Translations under genes and position numbers: made by a program
Shown here: positions 28,071 to 32,977 of the stretch, piece by piece
How positions within the stretch are numbered: the stretch's first letter is position 1
Layout: each line of letters starts with the position of its first letter
The notes under the pieces: model-generated
Seen by the model: the letters and a program-made list of their open reading frames with translations, nothing else
The model's database searches: none
What the model was told of the DNA's origin: nothing
From: a virus
IMG/VR virus record: IMGVR_UViG_3300009705_000039
Coordinates: 1-39,160 of that record
Reading direction: 5' to 3' (one strand)
Length of the DNA: 39,160 nt

Positions 28071-28323
28071 TCACACTTTTATAATTTACTAATTCTGCAC
28101 ATTTTTCGTATTCTTCTAACCCTGTAAAATGTTCTATCACTTCGTCTATCTCTTCATTTGAAATATCCTCGTGTAAGAACGGATTAAAAGGTAATGAAAA
28201 CTCTGCTAGATCATCATTATCTAGTTCTACTAATAAATCTTCTAAATCAAGTTTATTGGTAATAACTAAATATGCATTATCCATAGCTTGATTATAAAGT
28301 TCTAAATCTTCTAAAAAATCCAT
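28063..28323 (-). CDS. small acidic protein with UVR-like C-terminal helix pair
   Basis: 86 aa, acidic. The C-terminal stretch IDEVIEHFTGLEEYEKCAEL has the 'L...I..fe.lEeYEkCA.L' spacing seen in UVR-type helical hairpins and in many small phage proteins. The N-terminus (MDFLEDLELYNQAMDNAYLV) is also helical. It lies between the candidate small terminase and the large terminase and overlaps the latter by 8 bp. Function is unknown. A protein-protein adaptor in packaging or in early regulation is possible. Confidence 0.6.
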   Translation of the reverse strand: MDFLEDLELYNQAMDNAYLVITNKLDLEDLLVELDNDDLAEFSLPFNPFLHEDISNEEIDEVIEHFTGLEEYEKCAELVNYKSVNV

Positions 28324-28324
28324 A

Positions 28325-28849
28325 TTACATACTGTATTTATTTACTTCTACTCCACCTCTATTTTTATTCCCTACTTTTTCTTCTTTTCTAACTAGCTCT
28401 TCTAGTTTAGATAATCCTTCTACAACTTTACCCATTTTTTCTAAATTATAAATTATATCTTTAGCTGTATAAATAGGCTTACCATTATCATCTAATGATG
28501 TTAAATCAATGAACCTCAAGTACTTCTCTAATTTTGCTATAGATGTTTTTGCTGCTTTTAATAATTTAACAGCTGAGGTTTCAGATAATTCATTATATAC
28601 GTCCATACATGCTTTAAGTTTAGGATCTGGTTTCCACTTAGAATCTTTAAATAAAGCGTCTTTAACTTGTTTATCTCTTTCTCCATGATCATAAACATAG
28701 AATGGTGAGTTATGATTACACATATAGTAAACATATGCTAATTCTTTCATACCATTTTTTCTTTTAGCTACAATACTAAACTCATCTAGTGATAATGCAT
28801 ATGGAGAAGGCACAGCTGTGTAATCAACTATTGTTAATAGATCTCTCAT
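28325..28849 (-). CDS. candidate small terminase subunit
   Basis: 174 aa, helical. Features in order are DLLTIVDYTAVPSPYALSLD, a 'DSKWKPDPKLKACMDVYNEL' segment, 'SAVKLLKAAKTSIAKLEKYL', 'YTAKDIIYNLEKMGKVVEGL' and a basic end (KRGG-type NKNRGGVEV). The long helical core with a basic tail, and the place just upstream of the large terminase in most related genomes, make the small terminase the best guess. A helix-turn-helix is not obvious. It starts 26 bp inside the upstream 74-aa gene. Confidence 0.5.
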   Translation of the reverse strand: MRDLLTIVDYTAVPSPYALSLDEFSIVAKRKNGMKELAYVYYMCNHNSPFYVYDHGERDKQVKDALFKDSKWKPDPKLKACMDVYNELSETSAVKLLKAAKTSIAKLEKYLRFIDLTSLDDNGKPIYTAKDIIYNLEKMGKVVEGLSKLEELVRKEEKVGNKNRGGVEVNKYSM

Positions 28850-29048
28850 AATTTTTCTCTAATATTTTTAATAATTGCCTGTCTGTATACATCTTTCTAG
28901 AACTAGAATAGTTTTCATACTCATGTGGATTAAAAATCATCTTAACTTCAGTAAGAACATTATCTACTTCTCTTATAGTCCATCTTCTACCTCTCATGGA
29001 TCTCTTTGCTTTTTTTAACTGCTCTCTTAAACTCATGAATTTATTCAT
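28824..29048 (-). CDS. small basic hypothetical protein
   Basis: 74 aa, strongly basic (LREQLKKAKRSMRGRRWTIR) with a predicted helical C-terminus (DRQLLKILEKNYERSIN). The charge would suit nucleic-acid binding. It overlaps both neighbours: 8 bp with the zinc-ribbon gene upstream and 26 bp with the candidate small terminase downstream. These overlaps argue that it is a real, co-translated gene. The family is not recognised. Confidence 0.58.
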   Translation of the reverse strand: MNKFMSLREQLKKAKRSMRGRRWTIREVDNVLTEVKMIFNPHEYENYSSSRKMYTDRQLLKILEKNYERSINNS

Positions 29049-29220
29049 TTCTTTTTATTGTAGGAAATCCTTCATATTCTTTAGTTAATACCTCTTTCAT
29101 ATACTGTCCCTCTGCACAAGAGCACTCTGCCTCTTTAGTTACCCACTTACCGTCTATTAATACTGTAGTGCTCTTCTGTAGATCCATTGTTGCTCCACAT
29201 GCGTCACATTTATATTTCAT
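29041..29220 (-). CDS. 59-aa zinc-ribbon-like protein
   Basis: Minus-strand frame from ATG at 29218-29220 to TAA at 29041-29043, 59 aa, starting MKYKCDACGATMDLQKST. It has a CxxC near the N-terminus (CDAC) and a CSC at about residues 33-35, so it could bind one zinc. It then has a charged tail (KEYEGFPTIKRNE). Its start overlaps the stop of the 46-aa gene by 4 bp and its stop overlaps the next start by 8 bp. This chain of overlaps is strong evidence for translation. Role unknown. Confidence 0.62.
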   Translation of the reverse strand: MKYKCDACGATMDLQKSTTVLIDGKWVTKEAECSCAEGQYMKEVLTKEYEGFPTIKRNE

Positions 29221-29357
29221 AATTCAAATTTTTTATGATTATTACCCGTTCTAAGACAAATATAATCTTTTTTTGTTGTAAATAAACGTCTTCTACAATC
29301 TTTATTGTGAAATCCTAAATGATGTAGAAATTTAAATCTTTTTAACAGTTGCCTCAT
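29217..29357 (-). CDS. 46-aa basic His/Cys-containing protein
   Basis: Minus-strand frame from ATG at 29355-29357 to TGA at 29217-29219. The 46-aa product begins MRQLLKRFKFLHHLGFHNK and contains CRRRLFTTKKDYIC, very basic with two Cys and several His. It starts 26 bp inside the end of the HU-like gene and ends with an ATGA overlap on the zinc-ribbon start. It may be a small nucleic-acid-binding protein. It is too short for any family call. Confidence 0.5.
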   Translation of the reverse strand: MRQLLKRFKFLHHLGFHNKDCRRRLFTTKKDYICLRTGNNHKKFEL

Positions 29358-29562
29358 CTTTCAATTTATTTATATACTTAACTCTAGAATTCTTTACAAA
29401 AAATTTACCAAAATACGGTAGACGTACTGCGTCAAAATTTCCTTTCTTTATTGTTTCAGATACAAACTTAAATTGATAATTAACCATCTCTTTAACTTTG
29501 TAAACTGGTAACTCATATTTATTAGCTAGGTAATAAATAATTTCTTCTTTATTTTTTACCAT
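29332..29562 (-). CDS. compact HU/IHF-like DNA-binding protein
   Basis: 76 aa. The helical N-terminus (KEEIIYYLANKYELPVYKVK) and the segment FDAVRLPYFGKFFVKNSRVK match the HU/IHF pattern: two helices, then 'V.L..FG.F.v'. Typical HU proteins are about 90 aa. Here the DNA-embracing beta arm is largely missing, and the protein ends shortly after the core. Such short HU-like proteins are frequent in phages of Bacteroidota, including crAss-like phages. It probably compacts or bends phage DNA, perhaps during packaging given its neighbours. It overlaps the 89-aa gene by 14 bp. Confidence 0.7.
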   Translation of the reverse strand: MVKNKEEIIYYLANKYELPVYKVKEMVNYQFKFVSETIKKGNFDAVRLPYFGKFFVKNSRVKYINKLKDEATVKKI

Positions 29563-29818
29563 GATCTACTTTCCATCTTGGTGGAGTATCTGGGCATGAG
29601 GCTGTTCCCCATTTAGCTTTCATTTCCATGTGGCATCCACAAATTCCACATTTTATATTCTCTGTTATATGCTCACAATCGTAACACGCTTTCATTCTCT
29701 TTGTATATACTTCTGGTTCTACTACTGGAGCTCCATTTGCTAGAAACGTACTAGCTTCTTTTAGAAAGTTACTCAGTAATGTCGTTATAGGTTTCGTCGG
29801 TTTCGTCGGTTTCTTCAT
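29549..29818 (-). CDS. zinc-ribbon protein (DUF6171-like)
   Basis: 89 aa. The C-terminal half has the spacing C-x2-C-x8-C-x2-C-x-C followed by a further Cys: KACYDCEH, then CGICGCHMEMKAKWGTASCP. This closely follows small zinc ribbons widespread in phages ('CxxCxxxxxxxxCGxCGCxxxxKxxWxxxxCP'). The N-terminus begins with KKPTKPTKPITTL, in which the repeated Lys-Pro-Thr is encoded by a 9-bp tandem repeat. It likely binds one or two zinc ions. The partner is unknown. Confidence 0.68.
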   Translation of the reverse strand: MKKPTKPTKPITTLLSNFLKEASTFLANGAPVVEPEVYTKRMKACYDCEHITENIKCGICGCHMEMKAKWGTASCPDTPPRWKVDHGKK

Positions 29819-29948
29819 ACTCTATTTTTAGTTTTACACAGTTTCCTTCATAATCATATCCAATTAAAACTATTACTAAGGCACCTCCTCCTAGTACTAG
29901 CCATTCTTCTATGAATACACTATTGGTTGCTATTGATATTGACCTCAA
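29769..29948 (-). CDS. possible small membrane protein with non-ATG start
   Basis: An open frame of about 60 codons with a possible TTG start at 29946-29948 (an ATA codon lies 9 codons further in) and TAA at 29769-29771. It contains a good transmembrane stretch (WLVLGGGALVIVLIGYDY), then an acidic end with EETDETDET. It fills the gap between the winged-helix and zinc-ribbon genes. Against it are the missing ATG and an overlap of 50 bp with the downstream gene. The repeat GACGAAACC occurs in the overlap and encodes Glu-Thr-Asp here and Lys-Pro-Thr in the other frame. It is a tentative gene. Confidence 0.38.
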   Translation of the reverse strand: MRSISIATNSVFIEEWLVLGGGALVIVLIGYDYEGNCVKLKIEYEETDETDETYNDITE

Positions 29949-30264
29949 CTGTTTTTATATTAGGATTAAGGATAGGAGTTAATACATAAAGATTCTTAAT
30001 CTTTTTTAAAGCACCTTTATCTTTTAACTTTTTAATATAATTATTCAAAGTATTAGCATCACGAATATCCAACTTAGATGCTACTACCTGTTTAATTTTA
30101 TTATGACATATATTTTTAATCTCAACTGTCTTATGTATATCTATAAATAAAGATAATACTTGTAACTCTTTATTAGTTAAATTAAAAATACCATTCCATA
30201 CTTGGAGATACTTAAGAGTAGTATCAGCCTTAATAGTTATTCTTCTACGTTCTTCTGGATTCAT
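29920..30264 (-). CDS. winged-helix DNA-binding protein
   Basis: 114 aa. Features are a helical start (RRRITIKADTTLKYLQVWNG), 'LTNKELQVLSLFIDI' (first helix of a winged helix), 'IKQVVASKLDIRDANTLNNY' (turn plus recognition helix) and a wing-like end LKKIKNLYVLTPILNPN. The protein has the size and pattern of small phage transcription or replication regulators, as in the T4-like and crAss-like phages. It directly follows the GroES-like gene with a one-base overlap, so it is near the promoter end of the leftward operon, where a late-gene regulator would fit. The target is unknown. Confidence 0.66.
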   Translation of the reverse strand: MNPEERRRITIKADTTLKYLQVWNGIFNLTNKELQVLSLFIDIHKTVEIKNICHNKIKQVVASKLDIRDANTLNNYIKKLKDKGALKKIKNLYVLTPILNPNIKTVEVNINSNQ

Positions 30265-30536
30265 TACAGTATACCTAAGCAGTGAAACTCACTAACTAGT
30301 ACATAAGAGGTCTCACCTACTACTATAATCTTACCAGCTACCGCAGGATCAATCATTACAGTGTCTCCTGTTTTTACCTTAGTACATTCCGGACCTACAT
30401 CCAAAACTTCTAAGATATTTGTTGTCATCTTATCAGAAGCCTCTTCCGATAGTATTATTCCTGATTCTGTTTGGGTTTTTCTTGGATCAGGTAGTAAGAT
30501 CCAGTCTCTTAAAGGTTTAAATTTAATCTTTGTCAT
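30264..30536 (-). CDS. GroES-like co-chaperonin
   Basis: 90 aa. It begins KPLRDWILLPDPRKTQTESG ('P..DrvLv...e...tesGIil'), has the mobile loop SGIILSEEASDKM with the hydrophobic IIL tripeptide that contacts GroEL, then 'EVLDVGPECTKVKTGDTVMI', 'VGETSYVLVSEFHCLGIL' as in Cpn10. Phage co-chaperonins (for example T4 gp31) replace host GroES so the GroEL chamber can fold the capsid protein. No GroEL is encoded here, so it must work with the host's. It is the first gene of the leftward operon, 26 bp from a -7 promoter box. Confidence 0.85.
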   Translation of the reverse strand: MTKIKFKPLRDWILLPDPRKTQTESGIILSEEASDKMTTNILEVLDVGPECTKVKTGDTVMIDPAVAGKIIVVGETSYVLVSEFHCLGIL

Positions 30537-30561
30537 TTTATTTTATAATTTAGTTTCGGTA

Positions 30562-30569
30562 CAAAAATA
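30562..30569 (-). promoter_or_regulatory. possible -7 promoter element for the leftward operon
   Basis: On the minus strand TATTTTTG (TAnnTTTG) lies 26 bp before the GroES-like start. I see no TTG at the expected -33 position, so the promoter is half-matched. Upstream is an AT-rich tract of about 60 bp with A/T runs that may act as an UP-like region. Confidence 0.4.
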
Positions 30570-30633
30570 TAAAAGTTTTTTATATAAATACTAAAAAATA
30601 AATTTTTTTTAACAATTTTAAAAAAAGATATAG

Positions 30634-30873
30634 TTATCCCCCTTGGTTTTGCTTCTTTCAAGTGTTGATTTCTCTCTAATAGTGCTTTCCTCATCGGAGA
30701 CCAAAGGATACTAAAACTGGTGTTAATTCACCGCACCTACCTATGTGCTATGTATCCTAATTAGAGTTTATACATTACTCTTTTGCAACTACCGGAGAAA
30801 ATCTCGTTCTTATTTAGAACTACCAATCCGATGTCTAATCCCTTTTTTGGTTACCGAGGGATGATAATATTGC
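30634..30873 (-). ncRNA. structured non-coding RNA, about 240 nt, unknown family
   Basis: Read on the minus strand, the region folds into a set of nested stems. The ends pair as TTATC(A)TCCCTCGGT (30867-30853) with ACCAAGGGGGATAA (30647-30634), about 13 bp with one bulge, one mismatch and one U-G pair that fits only this strand. Inside, CATCGGA (30833-30827) pairs with TCCGATG (30698-30692). Within that lie hairpins GTTCT/AGAAC (30820-30806), GAGA/TCTC (30805-30795) and AGAGT/ACTCT (30781-30763). The stem AGGATAC/GTATCCT (30758-30752 with 30711-30705) encloses two more hairpins, GCAC/GTGC (30748-30733) and GGTG/CACC (30732-30719). A consensus promoter puts the 5' end about 5 nt before the outer stem, and TCTTTTTTT follows the 3' end. 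No protein frame fits. It resembles no RNA family I can name. Confidence 0.62.
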
Positions 30874-30877
30874 GGGA

Positions 30878-30907
30878 CAAAAGTAATAAAAAAATATTAC
30901 AGTGCAA
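30878..30907 (-). promoter_or_regulatory. Bacteroidota-type promoter for the minus-strand ncRNA
   Basis: On the minus strand TTG (30907-30905) is followed by exactly 19 bases and TACTTTTG (30885-30878). This is a full match to the Bacteroidetes sigma-factor consensus (-33 TTG, -7 TAnnTTTG). The expected transcription start near 30873 is a few bases before the outer stem of the structured RNA. The flanks are unusually rich in A runs. Confidence 0.75.
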
Positions 30908-31028
30908 TAAAAAAATAAAAAAAGTTAAAAAAAAGTTAGTTTTCTTTGTGAGAGCGTGAAGGTCCTTGTCAACGACCCCTGTGTTAATTCGATATTCGAG
31001 AGTATCCCGTATATCAAACTTATTAACT

Positions 31029-31277
31029 ATGAAATATATAATTACTAAGTTGTATGACACTTGTATCCTATTGTCTCGCTCGTCAGAGTTTGGAGGTGGA
31101 CAGTTTGTTACTAAAGGACAACCTATCTTTGTACATAAAGGTAGTGAGTTCTCTATGAACATAGGAGACACAGTTGTCATTACTAATCCTAAATTCGAAA
31201 CATCATCTGTTATTGATGAAGAGAACCCTGAAAAGGTAATCGAGTTTACGTGGTTAGTAGACGGCGAAGTACAGTAG
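31029..31277 (+). CDS. small beta-rich hypothetical protein, first rightward gene
   Basis: 82 aa from the ATG at 31029. The frame stays open 21 codons further upstream to an ATG at 30966, but the shorter start MKYIITKLYDTCILLSRSSE looks more protein-like and lies after an A/T-rich stretch. The sequence is beta-rich: 'PIFVHKGSEFSMNIGDTVVI' then 'IEFTWLVDGEVQ', with a GxxFVTKG turn. It is not recognised. It is the first rightward gene from the divergence point and its stop codon lies inside the first stem of the structured region that follows. Confidence 0.55.
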   Translation: MKYIITKLYDTCILLSRSSEFGGGQFVTKGQPIFVHKGSEFSMNIGDTVVITNPKFETSSVIDEENPEKVIEFTWLVDGEVQ

Positions 31278-31759
31278 CCGTTGCATCCGTAGGAATAATC
31301 CACCTATGTCATCGTCAAACGGATTGTGGCTTAACCAACGGTTACGTTACGACTGTGAGTGCACGAAGGACTGTGCATTCGCAGGTTTCACACTACATTG
31401 ACATAACTTACATTACAGTTGTATTGTATAGTATAACACATAGTAACACTACTCTCTTTAAATGTAGAGGTAATTCCATCTTGAATGGTAATACATGAAT
31501 TGGACAGCAATCCATTAAACTGTAGTTGTTATTTAACTAAACACGAACACACTTCAGTCTTAACATTTCCAGTATAGTGCACCTTCACGTAGTATGTGAT
31601 GCAGTCCTAATCTAGATAGTTGTGTGTTTGTTGTTTATAACAAGTCACTACAGGAGTAGTGTTAAAAGAATTGCCATTCTGCTTGTTGTTTATAAATAGC
31701 CTCACTTATAAGACGGAAGGGACCAAGAGTAGCTCAAACTTTGTGTGTAATTCATCTAA
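31274..31759 (+). ncRNA. large structured non-coding region, plus strand
   Basis: This stretch has no convincing gene but many strong stems. GTAGCCGTTG (31274-31283) pairs with CAACGGTTAC (31336-31345), with ATCCGT/ACGGAT (31285-31290, 31319-31324) nested inside. A 12-bp hairpin CTGTGAGTGCAC/GTGCATTCGCAG (31353-31384) contains two G-U pairs, which are valid only for plus-strand RNA. GTTGTA/TATAAC lies at 31418-31437. AAACACGAACACAC (31539-31552) pairs with GTGTGTTTGTTGTTT (31622-31636), one bulge, enclosing TGCA..TCAC/GTGA.TGCA (31578-31603). CACTAC-AGGA-GTAGTG lies at 31646-31661. TTGTTGTTTATAA is repeated at 31628 and 31683. The 5' end is not defined; it could be the tail of the preceding transcript. 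The size and complexity recall ornate phage RNAs such as ROOL or GOLLD, but no such motif was recognised. Confidence 0.5.
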
Positions 31760-31789
31760 TTGAATACATAGACCAAGTAGTTACTTTTG
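31760..31789 (+). promoter_or_regulatory. Bacteroidota-type promoter for the rightward early genes
   Basis: TTG at 31760-31762, 19 bases, then TACTTTTG at 31782-31789: a perfect consensus match with the same -7 octamer and spacing as the divergent ncRNA promoter at 30878-30907. The start would be near 31794, giving a leader of about 80 nt before the 84-aa gene. The TTG overlaps a hairpin (31744-31770, TGTGT-A-ATTCA/TGAATACATA). Confidence 0.75.
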
Positions 31790-31846
31790 GAATAACCTGA
31801 TGACAAATGTCGACGCATAGTTTGGGTTAAATAATATAACTTAAAC

Positions 31847-31868
31847 ATTAACTAAACCTTAACTAAAC
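31847..31868 (+). repeat. leader repeat ATTAACTAAAC / CTTAACTAAAC
   Basis: Two adjacent 11-bp units, ATTAACTAAAC and CTTAACTAAAC, lie just before the start of the 84-aa gene and are followed by ATTAAATC. The same unit occurs three times before the gene at 32298 and once in part before the gene at 36574. They are G-poor, unstructured leaders, which in Bacteroidota favour ribosome loading without Shine-Dalgarno pairing. Confidence 0.65.
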
Positions 31869-31876
31869 ATTAAATC

Positions 31877-32131
31877 ATGGAAAAGAATATTGAATTAGAT
31901 ACTAAGATTCTAAACAAAAACTTAGAGATAACTAAAGCATTAAATCACAATACAATACTATTGTCACAACTTGTTGATTTAAAAGAAAGAATGAAAGCAC
32001 CATTTGTAATCAACACATTAAATACATGTCATGCTATAATTAATGATTATAAAGATGCTAATGGTGTAGAGGCTAATGAAGATATAAAAAGAGATTTAAG
32101 AAGAGTCATTAGCTTTCTTAGTCTGCAATAA
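31877..32131 (+). CDS. small helical hypothetical protein
   Basis: 84 aa, helical throughout: MEKNIELDTKILNKNLEITK, 'LLSQLVDLKERMKAPFVINT', 'EDIKRDLRRVISFLSLQ'. It has no recognised family, signal or membrane segment. It is preceded by a consensus promoter about 90 bp upstream and the ATTAACTAAAC leader repeat. A strongly promoted short early gene with this composition could be a host-takeover protein, but this is a guess. Confidence 0.6.
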   Translation: MEKNIELDTKILNKNLEITKALNHNTILLSQLVDLKERMKAPFVINTLNTCHAIINDYKDANGVEANEDIKRDLRRVISFLSLQ

Positions 32132-32136
32132 CAACT

Positions 32137-32257
32137 TAATAACAGGTGTAACAATAAGCCCAAAGGTTAGTGATAACTATCTAGATTTGGTGTCGAACAA
32201 GTAGTCAGTATGGGATAACCCGCGATATTGCTAATAACCGCTGCTTACCTGTTATTA
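32137..32257 (+). ncRNA. intergenic structured RNA element closed by an 11-bp stem
   Basis: TAATAACAGGT (32137-32147) is perfectly complementary to ACCTGTTATTA (32247-32257). Between them lie GTTA-GTGA-TAAC (32166-32177, a GNRA loop), GGG-ATAA-CCC (32212-32221) and GC(G)ATAT(T)GC (32222-32231). It begins 6 nt after the stop of the 84-aa gene and its last base opens the ATTAACTAAAC leader repeats of the next gene. A -7 like TAGATTTG at 32182-32189 lies inside but has no TTG partner. It may be a riboswitch-like leader, a processed small RNA or an RNA-stability element. Confidence 0.5.
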
Positions 32258-32289
32258 TTAACTAAACATTAACTAAACATTAACTAAAC
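32257..32289 (+). repeat. three perfect tandem copies of ATTAACTAAAC
   Basis: The 11-bp unit ATTAACTAAAC is repeated three times without gap, ending 8 bp before the ATG of the 62-aa gene. See the related leader at 31847-31868. Probably a translation-enhancing unstructured leader, possibly also a protein-binding site. Confidence 0.75.
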
Positions 32290-32297
32290 AAATAAAT

Positions 32298-32486
32298 ATG
32301 AAGAATTATACTAAGGAGTGGTGTTCCGTAACACTAATGAATAGATTTAATATCTGTTTTAAAATTGAATTTGCTTCTGGTCAAGCAGATTTAATAATGA
32401 TAGGATTCAAATTAAGAGATGGACTAGCAATAACTATGTTAGGCTTATCAATTGGCTTTGACTGGAAATTAACAAATAAGAAATGA
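32298..32486 (+). CDS. 62-aa hypothetical protein
   Basis: 62 aa with hydrophobic strands and glycines (LIMIGFKLRDGLAITMLGLS, then IGFDWKLTNKK). It has no clear signal peptide. Two Cys lie in the N-terminal part (KEWCSVTLMNRFNICFKIEF). Similar short 'FKxGxxxGxxFxF' proteins are common in phages of marine bacteria but have no known function. The stop overlaps the next start by 4 bp (ATGA). Confidence 0.58.
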   Translation: MKNYTKEWCSVTLMNRFNICFKIEFASGQADLIMIGFKLRDGLAITMLGLSIGFDWKLTNKK

Positions 32487-32872
32487 AAGAGCCTTACAAA
32501 TCAGACCCTAAAGTAATGAAAGCTAATTATGATAGAATAAAAAGAGATAAAAGACATAACATATTTGAGACAACATTAAGTTGGTGTATCTTATTAACTC
32601 CAGTAATCATATTTATTATGTTACTTATAACTTGCTCTTCTTGTAATACTGTTAGAACAATACCTGTAATTGATGAAGATGGTGTTAGATGGACAACAAC
32701 AGATACAAGACAAGTCATCGCTAAAGATAAAAATGATTATTATTTAATAGCATTAAAAGATGGCTCAACATACTATTCTACATTTGGTGAGTATTCACTA
32801 ATACAAATAGGTGATTACCTTGAGTTAAATAGAAGAGGTACAAAAATAATTAATATACATAAGAAACCATAA
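32483..32872 (+). CDS. single-pass membrane protein with soluble C-terminal domain
   Basis: 129 aa. A basic N-terminus (KANYDRIKRDKRHNIFE) precedes one transmembrane helix at residues about 33-51 (CILLTPVIIFIMLLITC). The helix ends in CSSCNT, which resembles a lipobox but sits too far from the start for a normal lipoprotein. The C-terminal domain (VIDEDGVRWTTTDTRQVIAK to LELNRRGTKIINIHK) is beta-rich and would face the periplasm if the N-terminus stays inside. Unknown role. A periplasmic sensor or superinfection factor is conceivable. Confidence 0.62.
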   Translation: MKEPYKSDPKVMKANYDRIKRDKRHNIFETTLSWCILLTPVIIFIMLLITCSSCNTVRTIPVIDEDGVRWTTTDTRQVIAKDKNDYYLIALKDGSTYYSTFGEYSLIQIGDYLELNRRGTKIINIHKKP

Positions 32873-32876
32873 AGTG

Positions 32877-32954
32877 TAGACTTTAATAAATAGGGGCAAG
32901 ACAATCCATTCTTACTAAGCTTAACGCTAACAGATAAACTATTTATTAAGTCTA
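32877..32954 (+). other. intergenic stem-loop closed by a 16-bp stem
   Basis: TAGACTTTAATAAATAG (32877-32893) pairs with CTATTTATTAAGTCTA (32939-32954) over 16 bp with one bulged T. The 45-nt enclosed part contains only a weak AGC-TTAAC-GCT hairpin (near 32918-32928). It starts 5 nt after the stop of the membrane-protein gene and ends 23 nt before the next ATG. No T-run follows the 3' arm, so it is not a classical terminator. An RNA-processing or mRNA-stabilising element is possible. Confidence 0.55.
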
Positions 32955-32977
32955 ACTTTTACTTAAACCATTTAAAA

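Noticed and set aside
30634-30873. tRNA, tmRNA or RNase P RNA in the structured minus-strand region
   Set aside because: No cloverleaf, no T-loop motif, no CCA end. A GAGGAAAG resembles part of RNase P RNA, but the partner sequences of that family are absent.
30851-31303. A 150-codon minus-strand frame opposite the first rightward gene
   Set aside because: It runs through the consensus promoter, the A-runs and the antisense of the 82-aa gene. Its composition is not protein-like and it has no neighbour in phase with it.
31250-31498. An 82-codon plus-strand frame starting inside the previous gene
   Set aside because: It covers the 10-bp and 12-bp stems of the structured region. The product is Thr/His/Val-rich without any pattern and has no leader. 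Base pairing explains the sequence better.
32182-32189. TAGATTTG as a promoter for the 62-aa gene
   Set aside because: It matches the -7 box but has no TTG at 18-21 bp upstream, and it lies within the proposed RNA element.
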